From NCBI RefSeq assembly GCF_009834515.1, contig NZ_CP019426.1, positions 3,213,501 through 3,277,500 on the forward strand: DNA of 64,000 nucleotides, written 5' to 3'. The notes under the pieces were generated by a model. It saw only the letters and a program-made list of their open reading frames with translations. It was not told the DNA's origin and did not search any database. This stretch comes from Pseudomonas sp. R84 (GTDB lineage: Bacteria > Pseudomonadota > Gammaproteobacteria > Pseudomonadales > Pseudomonadaceae). Shown piece by piece: positions 40,607-49,775 of the stretch. Position numbers and translations under genes: made by a program. Within the stretch, counting starts at the first letter, position 1; each line of letters starts with the position of its first letter.

Positions 40607-42073
40607 TTATGGACCGCGTTGCCACATGCGGATGTAGTCGACCTCGAAGGTGGACGGCAGGTCAGCGTCGTCGACCACGCCGAACCATTTCCACATGGCC
40701 TCACTGTCAAAGACGATCTGCATCGGGAAGAAGAAGTGGCGGTTCTTCGATTCCCTGACCAGCACGCCATCGACGTACCAGCGCAAGGTGTCGGGCTGCC
40801 AGTCGAAGCCGTAGACATGAAAGTCGCTGGCCAGGCGCCAAGGGCTGGTCCAGGTGCTGCCGTTGGCGATGTGTTCGTTGCTCTGTGGCGTCGCCCATAA
40901 GTGGGCGTTCATGTTGTAGGAGCGATCCGAGGCTGCGTTCTTGGTCTTGCCGCCAATTTCGAAGATGTCGATCTCGGTGGCGTTGTCCGTGAAGCCCGTC
41001 CACGCCAGCCAGAATGCGCTCGACGCTGCGGAGTTCATCGGTTTGGCGCGCGCTTCGTAGTAGCCGTAGAACCCGCGTTCACGGGTACGGACCATGGCTG
41101 AGGTGTAATCCTTGAAACCGAGCTCGACGTACTTCTGCGGCAAGGTTTCCTTGCGAAAGACAATGTTCAGATGGCCGTTGCTGACGCTGGCATTGCGTGG
41201 GGTGAACAGCGCCGGTTTGCGTCCGAGCGATTCGTTGCCGATGGCATTGTTGACGTGCCAGCGCGCGGGGTCGAGGGTGCTGCCGTTGAAGTCGTCAGAC
41301 AGCGTCGTGTTGAATGCCCAGCGCCCGGCATTGGCCTGGTCGGACAGCGGCAGATAGGCGTGCTGATGCGTCGGAACTTTGCCGAGCGGCCCGACGCGGG
41401 TCCAGGTATCGGCATGGCTGGGGACGGCCACTGACCATTTTTGTGCCAGGTATTGAAATGCCTGCTGGCGCTCTGCCAAGGACGCGAACGGGCGGTCGTA
41501 AACCAGCACCTCAGCGATGTCGCCGCGAAAGTTTTCCGACGTGCCGACGGCATTGCGCCCGACGGCATACGGGCCGATCGGCACATCCTGCAGTTCCAGG
41601 ACGGAAACCGTCGGTTCATACGCGGCGGTTTGCGCCAGGCTGATGGCGAAGTTGGGCAGCACATTATCGTTGTGGGCGGTTTGCGCACGTGAACTGAACA
41701 ACCGTTGCCAAGGGTCGACCCCAGCCTGTTCGGGCAATCGACGGGATACGATCAATACCGTAACAGGCCCTTTTGCGCTGCGAATGCTTTTGCCCAGAAA
41801 CGCCGAAGTACCACTCAAACGCACGACGGCATGGCCATTCACGGCATTTTCCAGGCGTTGCGGCTGTTCGGCACCTTCGTCGACCCTGGCGTCATGGGAC
41901 TGGCCGGATTTATCGCCCCAGCGCTGCACACGGTTCTGCGCATTCAGGCTCAGGCTGGACGCATCGGCTGCGTCCAGCCACAGCACCAGCCCGGCAGTCG
42001 GGGGCGAAGGTGCTGCGCTGCACGCCAGTGATAGCCACAGCAGTAGTCCCGCCAGCGATCGTTTAATCATCAT
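40607..42073 (-). CDS. Secreted GH16-family glycanase with N-terminal LamG-like domain
   Basis: 488 residues. A signal peptide (LAGLLLWLSLACSA, possible lipobox-like Cys) leads to a concanavalin/LamG-like domain (about 25-210; VLWLDAADASSLSLNAQNRV) and then a GH16 catalytic domain (about 240-488). The catalytic E-x-D-x-x-E is visible in TEIDIFEIGG. GH16 enzymes cut beta-1,3/1,4-glucans or galactans. In an exopolysaccharide operon it most likely trims or releases the polymer. Its ATG overlaps the galE stop. The start could also be ATG 42070. Confidence 0.85.
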   Translation of the reverse strand: MMIKRSLAGLLLWLSLACSAAPSPPTAGLVLWLDAADASSLSLNAQNRVQRWGDKSGQSHDARVDEGAEQPQRLENAVNGHAVVRLSGTSAFLGKSIRSAKGPVTVLIVSRRLPEQAGVDPWQRLFSSRAQTAHNDNVLPNFAISLAQTAAYEPTVSVLELQDVPIGPYAVGRNAVGTSENFRGDIAEVLVYDRPFASLAERQQAFQYLAQKWSVAVPSHADTWTRVGPLGKVPTHQHAYLPLSDQANAGRWAFNTTLSDDFNGSTLDPARWHVNNAIGNESLGRKPALFTPRNASVSNGHLNIVFRKETLPQKYVELGFKDYTSAMVRTRERGFYGYYEARAKPMNSAASSAFWLAWTGFTDNATEIDIFEIGGKTKNAASDRSYNMNAHLWATPQSNEHIANGSTWTSPWRLASDFHVYGFDWQPDTLRWYVDGVLVRESKNRHFFFPMQIVFDSEAMWKWFGVVDDADLPSTFEVDYIRMWQRGP

Positions 42074-43125
42074 TTGAACGCAAGCAGCGCTGGAATTTCG
42101 AAGGAAGACTGATACCCCTGCGGATTACACGACTGCCAGCGCCAGGCATCGACAATCATCTGTGGCAGATCGCGTTGCGCGGTCCAGCCCAGCTCCCGTC
42201 CGGCCTTGGCCGGGTCGGCCCAGCACTTGGCAATGTCACCTTCACGGCGCGGTGCAAAGCGGTAGGGAATGCTGATGCCGGTGATGTCCTCGAAACTGTG
42301 GATGATCTGCAGCACGCTGTAGCCGACCCCCGTGCCGAGGTTCCAGAAACGGATGCCGTGGTTCTGCTGCAACACCAGCAGTGCCTTGAGGTGGCCAATG
42401 GCAAGGTCGACAACATGGATGTAGTCGCGCACGCAGGTGCCGTCGACGGTGGGATAGTCGCTGCCGTACACCGTGAGTTCCGGTATCCGGCCAATGGCGA
42501 CCTGGGTCAGGCACGGCAGCAGGTTGTTGGGTCGGCCGCGCGGGTCTTCACCGATCATCCCGCTTTCGTGGGCGCCAATCGGATTGAAGTAGCGCAATAG
42601 GCCAATGCTCCAGCGCGGATCGGACTCGCACAAATCCGTCAGCAACTCTTCGATCATTAGCTTGGTGCGGCCATAGGGATTGACCGGTTTACCGGTGCCG
42701 AAGTCTTCGGCAATCGGCGTACGGGTCGGCTCGCCGTAAACCGTGGCCGATGAGCTGAACACCAGACGGAAGACGTTGTTGCGCGCCATGGCCCGGCACA
42801 GGTCAAGCGTACCGGCCACGTTGTTGGCGTAGTAGTCGAGCGGCTTGCGCACGCTTTCGGCGACGGATTTGAGGCTGGCAAAATGCACCACGGCATTGAT
42901 GTCATAGCGCCGGAAGATGTCGTCCAGCAGGTCGGAGTCACGGATGTCGCCCTTGATGAAATCGATCCGGGTCAAGGTCAGTTGCTCAAGGCGCGCGATG
43001 CACTCCTGACAGCTGTTGCACAGGTTATCGAGCACCAGCACCCGGTGCCCGGCATTGATGAGCGCCAAAGCGGTGTGCGAGCCGATGTAACCGGCCCCTC
43101 CAGTAATCAACGTGGTTTTGCGCAT
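42070..43125 (-). CDS. galE: UDP-glucose 4-epimerase
   Basis: 351 residues from ATG 43125. KTTLITGGAGYIGSHTALAL is the NAD-binding GxxGxxG start, and the catalytic Ser and Y-x-x-x-K are seen in FSSSATVYG and NPYGRTKLMIEE. LGTGVGYSVLQIIHSFE and ADPAKAGRELGW are GalE C-terminal motifs. It interconverts UDP-glucose and UDP-galactose and so supplies the polymer. The frame is open upstream to 43602, but that part overlaps the flippase gene and is not protein-like. Four-base overlap with GH16. Confidence 0.9.
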   Translation of the reverse strand: MRKTTLITGGAGYIGSHTALALINAGHRVLVLDNLCNSCQECIARLEQLTLTRIDFIKGDIRDSDLLDDIFRRYDINAVVHFASLKSVAESVRKPLDYYANNVAGTLDLCRAMARNNVFRLVFSSSATVYGEPTRTPIAEDFGTGKPVNPYGRTKLMIEELLTDLCESDPRWSIGLLRYFNPIGAHESGMIGEDPRGRPNNLLPCLTQVAIGRIPELTVYGSDYPTVDGTCVRDYIHVVDLAIGHLKALLVLQQNHGIRFWNLGTGVGYSVLQIIHSFEDITGISIPYRFAPRREGDIAKCWADPAKAGRELGWTAQRDLPQMIVDAWRWQSCNPQGYQSSFEIPALLAFK

Positions 43126-43154
43126 GGTGAGGTCTTCCTGTCTCAGGGACTGAA

Positions 43155-44573
43155 TCAGCGGGCGGTGAAAACCGATTTGAATTCCTGCGGCCAGTGCGGG
43201 TGGATCAGGCTGTACGCCACGGCGTAGCTCAGCGCGCCCAGCGCGATGTTGCCGATCAGGTGCAGGTAGCCTTGAAAGCCCAGTTGCGGTGACACCAGCA
43301 GCACGGTCGCGGCCATGACCAGTGAGGCAATCACGCTGCGGTAATTGGCCTCGACAAACCGTCGCCAGCTGTAACCGATGGCCAGGTTGAGGCCGCGGAT
43401 CTGCAGCGGCGTGATCAGCAGCATGCGCACGAGCAGAGCGCCGGCTGCGGCCATGCCGCCATAAACATTGCCGAGGCTGTAGACCAGCGCGAGAGCCAGA
43501 ACAGTGGTGAGCACTTCTGCCTTGATCGTCAGGTGACTGCGGTTGACCGCCACCAGTGCGGTGGTGGCGTACATGGCGGTGTTGCCAATGGCAGCCGTGC
43601 AAGCCAGCGCTTGCAACAATGGAATGGCGTCAGCCCACTTGGCGCCGAAGATCAACAGGATGAGGTCGTTGGCGGTGAGCGCGAGGCCGATGAACAGCGG
43701 CGTCAACACAAAGCCGCTGACCGCGGTCGAGTCGCCAATGATCCCGAGCAGGCGCTTGGGTTCTGCACTGCGCCGGGCGAACGCCGGCAGCGCATAACTC
43801 AGCAGACCGTTATAAATCGCCGTGCGCGGCAGTTCGATGATGCGCATCGCCATGTTGAACATGCCGACCGCATTCGCCCCGGCCGTCATCCCCAGCACCA
43901 CGTTGACGCCGCGCTGCAAGGTTTGTGAACTGAGTGAATTGATTGCAACCGGTGCACCAGCCTTCAACAGTTCGCGCAAGACCGTCCGGTCGATGGCAAA
44001 CGCGATGCGTCGCCGGTCTGCACCCATCAGGACAATGATCGACACCCATTCCATGATCAGCGCTTGGGCAATCACTGCCCACGCACCCCATCCGCACAGC
44101 GCCACCGCGATGCCGCCGACACCACCCGCGACTTTGCCCAGTAACGTGCGCGACGCGAGCATCTTGAAATTGCCGCTACGGCGCATTTGCGCCACATAAA
44201 CCCGCGCCATCATGGTGAACAGGATTTTCACCGAGGCCACTGCCGTCAGCCATTGCAGCAGCGGGTCGGGCGTGTACAGGAATGCCGCGAGCGAGATGAT
44301 GACAATCGACACCAGACTGACGAGCACCCCGGCCCAGAAAGCCGTGCAGATGTGTTTGTCTTCCAGCCGTTCAAGGCGTACCAGCGGATCTTCCAGCACC
44401 GATGAGTACACCAGACCAATCAGCTCGACGATGGCAATGATGATCGTGCCCACACCCAGCTCGGCCGGCGAGAGCAGTTTCGCGTAGACGACAAAGGTGA
44501 TCATCGACAGCAGGATCAGGCCGAATTTCTCGGTGAAGATCCAGCTCAATGTCACCAGACGGTGATTGGCCAT
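43155..44573 (-). CDS. Wzx-type polysaccharide flippase
   Basis: 472 residues from ATG 44573 (MANHRLVTLSWIF). Twelve to fourteen hydrophobic helices of the MOP/PST superfamily: LILLSMITFVVYAKLLSPAE at the start, GTIIIAIVELIGLVYSSVLE next. It would move lipid-linked repeat units across the inner membrane for polymerisation. It lies between the galE and GT2 genes. The open frame upstream of 44573 lacks membrane character and has no better ribosome-binding site. Sequence of this family is poorly conserved, so substrate cannot be told. Confidence 0.85.
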   Translation of the reverse strand: MANHRLVTLSWIFTEKFGLILLSMITFVVYAKLLSPAELGVGTIIIAIVELIGLVYSSVLEDPLVRLERLEDKHICTAFWAGVLVSLVSIVIISLAAFLYTPDPLLQWLTAVASVKILFTMMARVYVAQMRRSGNFKMLASRTLLGKVAGGVGGIAVALCGWGAWAVIAQALIMEWVSIIVLMGADRRRIAFAIDRTVLRELLKAGAPVAINSLSSQTLQRGVNVVLGMTAGANAVGMFNMAMRIIELPRTAIYNGLLSYALPAFARRSAEPKRLLGIIGDSTAVSGFVLTPLFIGLALTANDLILLIFGAKWADAIPLLQALACTAAIGNTAMYATTALVAVNRSHLTIKAEVLTTVLALALVYSLGNVYGGMAAAGALLVRMLLITPLQIRGLNLAIGYSWRRFVEANYRSVIASLVMAATVLLVSPQLGFQGYLHLIGNIALGALSYAVAYSLIHPHWPQEFKSVFTAR

Positions 44574-44586
44574 GGCGGTTACCGAT

Positions 44587-45540
44587 TCAATGAGCTGGAG
44601 TTGACGCCGTTGCCTTGCGCCATGTTCTGGCGCGCGCATAGAGATAGCGCAAGGTCGCTTTGCCGTTGGCGAAGATCAGCGCTTGCCAGGAGCACTCGAG
44701 CATTCGCCGGTACACGCCGAGCACTTGGTCATGCTCGCCGCGTCGGGAAAACGCTTCGAGAAAATCGGTGTGGTTGCTCAGGACGAAATTGATCCGTTGC
44801 TGCTGGCTGAGCATCTCGCCGTAGCGGGCGAGGTACACCTCGATAAAATGGATCTTGTTCTGGTAGTACTTTTTCGGTTGCGCGGTCATGTTGCCGCCGT
44901 TGACCGTGCGCTCCAGCAGTACCTGCGGCACTGTGTGAACCTCCCAATGTTCGGCGATCCGCGTCCACATGTAGCGGTCTTCGGAGTAACGCAGGCTGGC
45001 ATCGAAACCACCGAGCTGCATGATCACCTCGCGTCTGACCAGCGCGGTGGAGACGCCATTGACGACGTTGGCGTGGATGAAGTCGTAGAAGTGCCTGCCG
45101 CTTTTGCGGCGGTTGTCCAGCTGCCGCCGGCCGTCGCTGTAATTGACCTGCGCGTAGCAGTCGATCAACCCCACCGGCCGGCCCTGACGACTGAGTTCTT
45201 CGTACAGGGCCAGTTGCAGCTCAAGCTTTTGCGGGTGCCACTGGTCATCGGCATCAAGCATCGCCACAAAGGTTTCTTGCGAGTGCCGCATGCCGTGATT
45301 ACGCGCGCTGGCCTGGCCTTCGTTGGCTTGCTGCAGCAGCGTCAGGCGAAACGGCGCGACAAAGTCTCTGACCCGTTGCGGTCCGTCATCGGTGGAGCCA
45401 TCGTCAATAACGATGACGTGATCCGGCAGGCGGGTTTGCCCGACCAGCGACGCCAATGTCTGCTCGATGCTGTCGGCACCGTTGTACATCGGGATGACGA
45501 CGCACACTGAATCCACGGAAGGGAGGGCTTGATTGGGCAC
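44587..45540 (-). CDS. Family 2 glycosyltransferase
   Basis: 317 residues. The GT-A fold is shown by VCVVIPMYNGADSIEQTLAS (about 11-30), VIVIDDGSTDDGPQRV and the metal-binding MLDADDQWHP. It transfers a sugar from a nucleotide donor to the lipid-linked repeat unit at the cytoplasmic face. It lies 17 bases after the polymerase gene and 13 before the flippase. Donor and linkage unknown. Confidence 0.9.
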   Translation of the reverse strand: MPNQALPSVDSVCVVIPMYNGADSIEQTLASLVGQTRLPDHVIVIDDGSTDDGPQRVRDFVAPFRLTLLQQANEGQASARNHGMRHSQETFVAMLDADDQWHPQKLELQLALYEELSRQGRPVGLIDCYAQVNYSDGRRQLDNRRKSGRHFYDFIHANVVNGVSTALVRREVIMQLGGFDASLRYSEDRYMWTRIAEHWEVHTVPQVLLERTVNGGNMTAQPKKYYQNKIHFIEVYLARYGEMLSQQQRINFVLSNHTDFLEAFSRRGEHDQVLGVYRRMLECSWQALIFANGKATLRYLYARARTWRKATASTPAH

Positions 45541-45557
45541 GGGTGGTTCTCCTTGGG

Positions 45558-46871
45558 TTACGCGTTGGCTGAATCGCGCGGCAGTGCTCTGCCAGACAAA
45601 CGCTGACGCTGTGTTGCCGGTGAGGTTGCGGGGTAGGTCGCGAGGTGATGGCGGAAAGACAGGGCGAGGGTGCAGAACACCAGAAACTCGGCGGAGCGAT
45701 AGTTGGGGATCACGTACGCCACATAATTGGTGACGGCGAACAAGCCGATGATCACCAGGGCACTGGCGCGAAACTGCGCCGTTTGATTCGCGGTCACGGC
45801 GCGGTACTGCTTGAGCAGGGCTTCGCCAAACATCAGCGCCAGCGCGGTCAGTTGGATGACACCGCCGTTGAGCAGGGTTTCAACGTAGCCGCTGTGGGCG
45901 TTACCGATGTAACCCCAACGGGTAATGAAGCCATCGGCATCGGGGCTGGACCAGAAGGCACCGAAGCCGTAACCCTTGAGGAACTGCCCGTCGATAAACG
46001 GCCCGAGCAGTTCCCAGATCAAGGTACGATCGGTCAGTGACGGGTCACGACCGGCCATTTCCAGCAGCACCGCGAAGTTGCTGTAGAGGAACAGGCACAC
46101 CAGCAGGTAGAGGAGGGTGCAGCCGAGGAACATCAGCGGCGAATGGTTGACGCGCAAACGGATCAAGGTCAGGAAGTACCAGTAGCTGATCGCGCCTGAA
46201 ACAATCAGCGCTACCCCGGTTGCAGACTGCGCGAGCAGGATCGCGACCAGCGAAAAGAATGCACAGAACAGCGCCCAGTGATTGCGTCGGGGAATCATCG
46301 GTAGCAACAACAGAATAGCGATCGCGTTGAGCCGCGCACCGGCATTCTTTTCGGCAAAAATCCCTTTGAAGGCGCCGTCGCGAATCCCACCGGAGAGGAA
46401 CGCGACGTCAGGCATGACAACCGCGAGGATCAAGCCGATCAACGCCGCCCCGCCGATGGCGCAGCCGAGCATGAAGGTGATTTTTTCCAGCGAATAGTTG
46501 TAGGCAATGAAACCGGCGAAAAACACCATGCTGAGCATCGCGATAAAGCGCTTGAAACTCAGCATCGGGTCGTGGGACCAGCCGATCGAGGCGATGACAG
46601 AAAACATGAACAGCAACAGAAAGAAGTTGCTGCGATAGAAGGTTTTGCTGAGGAAGACCTTGTTGCGGATGAAGAAGAATAACGGCACCAGCAGCGTGAT
46701 CAGTCCGCAGATCTGATTGGCCACGTTGCCTTCGAGGTCTTTATCGATATCGCCGAAGCTGGCGGCGCCGCCCAGGCCGAGGACAAAGGTAATCACCTGG
46801 ATGTAGAACAGGATGCCGAACAAGGTGAAGCCGTCGCGTAATGTTGAATACCTGATCGCCAATGTGCTCAT
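45558..46871 (-). CDS. O-antigen ligase/polymerase-like protein (Wzy)
   Basis: 437 residues with at least ten hydrophobic helices and a long periplasmic loop around residues 280-350, which contains TLIWELLGPFIDGQFLKGYGFGAFWSS and NAHSGYVETLLNGGVIQL (H, G-Y-G and N-x-x-x-x-x-L patterns of the Wzy_C family). In a Wzx/Wza/Wzc locus the expected job is polymerising repeat units in the periplasm. Overlaps the next gene (GT4) by four bases. Wzy proteins diverge widely, so the call rests on topology, loop motif and context. Confidence 0.8.
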   Translation of the reverse strand: MSTLAIRYSTLRDGFTLFGILFYIQVITFVLGLGGAASFGDIDKDLEGNVANQICGLITLLVPLFFFIRNKVFLSKTFYRSNFFLLLFMFSVIASIGWSHDPMLSFKRFIAMLSMVFFAGFIAYNYSLEKITFMLGCAIGGAALIGLILAVVMPDVAFLSGGIRDGAFKGIFAEKNAGARLNAIAILLLLPMIPRRNHWALFCAFFSLVAILLAQSATGVALIVSGAISYWYFLTLIRLRVNHSPLMFLGCTLLYLLVCLFLYSNFAVLLEMAGRDPSLTDRTLIWELLGPFIDGQFLKGYGFGAFWSSPDADGFITRWGYIGNAHSGYVETLLNGGVIQLTALALMFGEALLKQYRAVTANQTAQFRASALVIIGLFAVTNYVAYVIPNYRSAEFLVFCTLALSFRHHLATYPATSPATQRQRLSGRALPRDSANA

Positions 46872-47980
46872 GATGACGGGCTCCCGATCAACGCTTTGAG
46901 ATAGGTCTGCACCGCGCTGGCATTGATGAATCGGGCCGCGGCCTCCAGACGCAATTCACGTTGCAGATTGCGCGGTGTAGCCAGTTGCAGGGCAATCGCC
47001 TGAGCCAGGGCGAGCGGATCGTCGACGTCTACCAGTGGCGCGACCACACCACCAATGAGGATGTCTTGCGGGCCATGGGGGCAACGAGTAGCCACCACTG
47101 GCGTGCCCGTGGATAACGCCTCTACCAACGCGTTCGGACTGCCCTCGAAGCGCGACGACAGCACGAAGCAATCGGCGGCGGCGACCTCTGCCAACGGGGC
47201 ATTGGCATAGCCCGGCAGATCGAAGCGCTCCGCCACCCCCAGTGCGCGCGCCTGCTCCAGCAGATTGGGCCTGAGTGCACCCTCGCCAAAAATGATCAGG
47301 CGGGCATTGCTGTCCGCTAATGCGGCGAACGCGCTGATCAAGGTGTCGAAGCCTTTTTGCGGCGCCAGTCGACCCACGGCGACAATCACCGGGCCGGACT
47401 TTTCCAGCAGCCAGCGGTGGCTGGGCAGCCCCGGGGCTTTCTGGCGAAAGTCGTTGTCGAGCACCGGGTTATCGGCAATGGTCACGTCCTGGCGGCGGGC
47501 GACGGTGGTGTCGACCAGGTCCTGGGCGACACCCCGCGAAACACAGATCACCGGGTTGGGAATCAGCCGATACAGCAGCGGCGCCAGCAGGTACGCGACG
47601 CGCACCATGAAGTCGGGATTGACGTGCTTGTCATGGGAAAAGGCATTGCGCTCGCTGACGTGCAGGCGTGCCAGCGTGCCGGACAAAATCGACGCCGCGA
47701 TCGCCACCACGTTGACGTGGGTGAGGGCCGCCAGTTGTGCGTCAAAGCGATTGGCCCGCAAAAAACGCGTGAGTGCCGGCACTGCACGGACGCTGCGCGG
47801 ACTATTCAACTCAACTTTTTTCACCCGCGGGTCGAGGTGCGCGGCGTGAATGCCGCCGCCGGTGAGCATCAGCAAGGTCACGTCATTGCCCGCGTCCACC
47901 AGCGCTCCGGCCAGGCGCGCCATCATTTTCTCAGCCCCGCCGGCGCTGAGGTCATGCAGGATGATCAGCAGTTTTTTCAT
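46868..47980 (-). CDS. Family 4 glycosyltransferase
   Basis: 370 residues from ATG 47980, which overlaps the preceding stop as ATGA; an in-frame ATG nine bases up is possible. GT-B fold: KKLLIILHDLSAGGAEKMMA at the start (GGAE), VAVGRLAPQKGFDTLISAFA in the donor domain, and SSRFEGSPNALVEALSTGTP with the E-x7-E motif. Retaining glycosyltransferase adding one sugar to the repeat unit. Second of two GT4 genes in tandem. Confidence 0.9.
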   Translation of the reverse strand: MKKLLIILHDLSAGGAEKMMARLAGALVDAGNDVTLLMLTGGGIHAAHLDPRVKKVELNSPRSVRAVPALTRFLRANRFDAQLAALTHVNVVAIAASILSGTLARLHVSERNAFSHDKHVNPDFMVRVAYLLAPLLYRLIPNPVICVSRGVAQDLVDTTVARRQDVTIADNPVLDNDFRQKAPGLPSHRWLLEKSGPVIVAVGRLAPQKGFDTLISAFAALADSNARLIIFGEGALRPNLLEQARALGVAERFDLPGYANAPLAEVAAADCFVLSSRFEGSPNALVEALSTGTPVVATRCPHGPQDILIGGVVAPLVDVDDPLALAQAIALQLATPRNLQRELRLEAAARFINASAVQTYLKALIGSPSS

Positions 47981-49062
47981 TGATTCCATACCTGGTAATA
48001 CGCCTGCGCCGCGTACTGGCTGGTGTACTGACGCAGGGTGTCAGTGAGTCTGGTTTCGCTGAAGGCGACGTCATCGCGTGGTGCCAGGCTGCGCAGCATG
48101 CCGTCGGCCAGCGCCGGTACGTCGTTAACCTTCACCAGTTGGCCCAGTCGACCGTTGTCCAGCAGTTCTCTAGGGCCGGTCTCGCAGTCGCTGGCCAGCA
48201 CCGGCGTGCCCAGTGCCAGCGCCTCGATCAACACCGTCGGCATGCCTTCCTGCACGGAACTCAAAATGAACAGTTGCGCGTGCCGGAGCAGCGGATAGGG
48301 GTTGCTCAGGAACCCGGTGAAATGCACTCGCGGGGCGATGCCCAGACGACTGGCCTGAGCCGTCAGTGCGTCGCGCAATGGGCCATCGCCGACGATCAGC
48401 AGATCCGGCAGCGCAGCGCTGCGCAATGCCAGTGCGTAAGCATCGAGCAACAACTGAAAACCTTTCGGTTCGACCAAACGGCCCAGGCCCAGCCAGTAAG
48501 CACCGGGCATTCCGGCGGGTAGCGGCGCCTGCGAGGCTTGAAACAGTTGCTCGGTGACCACCGCATTGGGGCAATAACGGATGCGCTGCTGACCCCAGGG
48601 CAGCAATTCGATAAGCGTCTGGCGCAAGGCATTGGAGACGGTGACGACCTTGCCGCTGCCACACAGGTACAAGCTGTAGAGCAAGCGCAGGCTGGCGGGA
48701 CCGGTGTTCTGTTCACTGCAATCGAGGGTCGCGTGGCGGCAATAGATGACTTTGCACAAACGGCCCAAGGTGGCGAACCAAGTGCAGAGATTGGCCTGCT
48801 CCTTGGCGGCGATCAGGTGTGTGACGCCTTCACGCTGTATGAGCCGGCGCAACAAAACGATGGACTTGAGCAAACCGACAAGACCGCTGCCGCCGCCGTT
48901 GAAGCGCTGCACACCGGGCGTATCTGGCACGTCTGCGTTGATAACGAAAAAACTCACCCGGCGACCGTCCTTGAGAAACTGCTCGGACAGCCGTTGCTGA
49001 ACGCGCTCGACGCCACCGCCCAGCTTGAAATCCTTGAGGATAAACAGGATGTGCATGGTCAT
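47977..49062 (-). CDS. Family 4 glycosyltransferase
   Basis: 361 residues, GT-B fold. HILFILKDFKLGGGVERVQQ begins the acceptor domain; LGLGRLVEPKGFQLLLDAYA and SSVQEGMPTVLIEALALGTP (E-x7-E) are the donor-domain motifs. Overlaps the start of the next GT4 gene and the stop of the TagA-like gene by four bases each, so translation is coupled through three transferases. It adds a further sugar to the repeat unit; sugar identity unknown. Confidence 0.9.
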   Translation of the reverse strand: MTMHILFILKDFKLGGGVERVQQRLSEQFLKDGRRVSFFVINADVPDTPGVQRFNGGGSGLVGLLKSIVLLRRLIQREGVTHLIAAKEQANLCTWFATLGRLCKVIYCRHATLDCSEQNTGPASLRLLYSLYLCGSGKVVTVSNALRQTLIELLPWGQQRIRYCPNAVVTEQLFQASQAPLPAGMPGAYWLGLGRLVEPKGFQLLLDAYALALRSAALPDLLIVGDGPLRDALTAQASRLGIAPRVHFTGFLSNPYPLLRHAQLFILSSVQEGMPTVLIEALALGTPVLASDCETGPRELLDNGRLGQLVKVNDVPALADGMLRSLAPRDDVAFSETRLTDTLRQYTSQYAAQAYYQVWNQ

Positions 49063-49763
49063 TCCCCCACGCTGATGGCGACTTTGTGCCGGGCGAGCAT
49101 CGTCAGCAGGTGCAAGAAATTGCTGGGGTAATCGACGAGGTAGCGTTTGATCGTGTGCGGCTCGCGGTACATTCGATAGAACGCGCGCAGGTGCAGGCGA
49201 TTGATCAGCGCCGGGTAGTATTGCCGCGTGGCCAGGGCTTCCTGGCGGATGAACCCGCCACAGGTGAAGGCAACACCGCGAAAGCCTGCGCGCAGGGCAT
49301 CCTGTTCGAACTGTTCTTGCAGCCCGGCGCCGAGGCCAACAATCAGGATGTCGGCGGCGCTGCGACAGATGTCCGCTTGAATATCTTCAGCCTCGACGGC
49401 GTCGAAATAGCCGTTGTGGTAACCGGCGATAATCAGCCGCGGATAAAGCGCCCTGATCTTGACGATAAACAGCTCCAGCTCGGCTTGCCGGGCACCGACG
49501 AAGTACACGCGTTTACCCAGTTGCTCGGCGCTGCCGAGGACAAGATCGGCGATCGAGGTGAAGTCGAAGCTGACCCGGCCAATGGCCCTGCCGGTCACCC
49601 GCGACATGAAGGTCGACATCAGCATGCCGTCGCAGAAATAGGCGACGCTGCCCGGAGTCTGCTGGAAAACGCTGCCGATGGAGGCAAAGTTGATAAAGGA
49701 ATAGGCCTGGTTGGCCTCCAGTAATTTCGCCGAGTAATGCCCGACCAGTTCCAGCTGCAACAT
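49059..49763 (-). CDS. WecG/TagA/CpsF-family glycosyltransferase
   Basis: 234 residues. SVAYFCDGMLMSTFMSRVTG, GKRVYFVGARQAELELFIVK and ADILIVGLGAGLQEQFEQDA are the conserved blocks of this GT26 family, which in other bacteria adds N-acetylmannosaminuronic acid (WecG) or ManNAc (TagA) to a lipid-linked sugar. In this locus, with Ugd just upstream, addition of an acidic sugar is a reasonable guess. Cytoplasmic, membrane-associated. Confidence 0.85.
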   Translation of the reverse strand: MLQLELVGHYSAKLLEANQAYSFINFASIGSVFQQTPGSVAYFCDGMLMSTFMSRVTGRAIGRVSFDFTSIADLVLGSAEQLGKRVYFVGARQAELELFIVKIRALYPRLIIAGYHNGYFDAVEAEDIQADICRSAADILIVGLGAGLQEQFEQDALRAGFRGVAFTCGGFIRQEALATRQYYPALINRLHLRAFYRMYREPHTIKRYLVDYPSNFLHLLTMLARHKVAISVGE

Positions 49764-49775
49764 GGCGCGGCTCCT

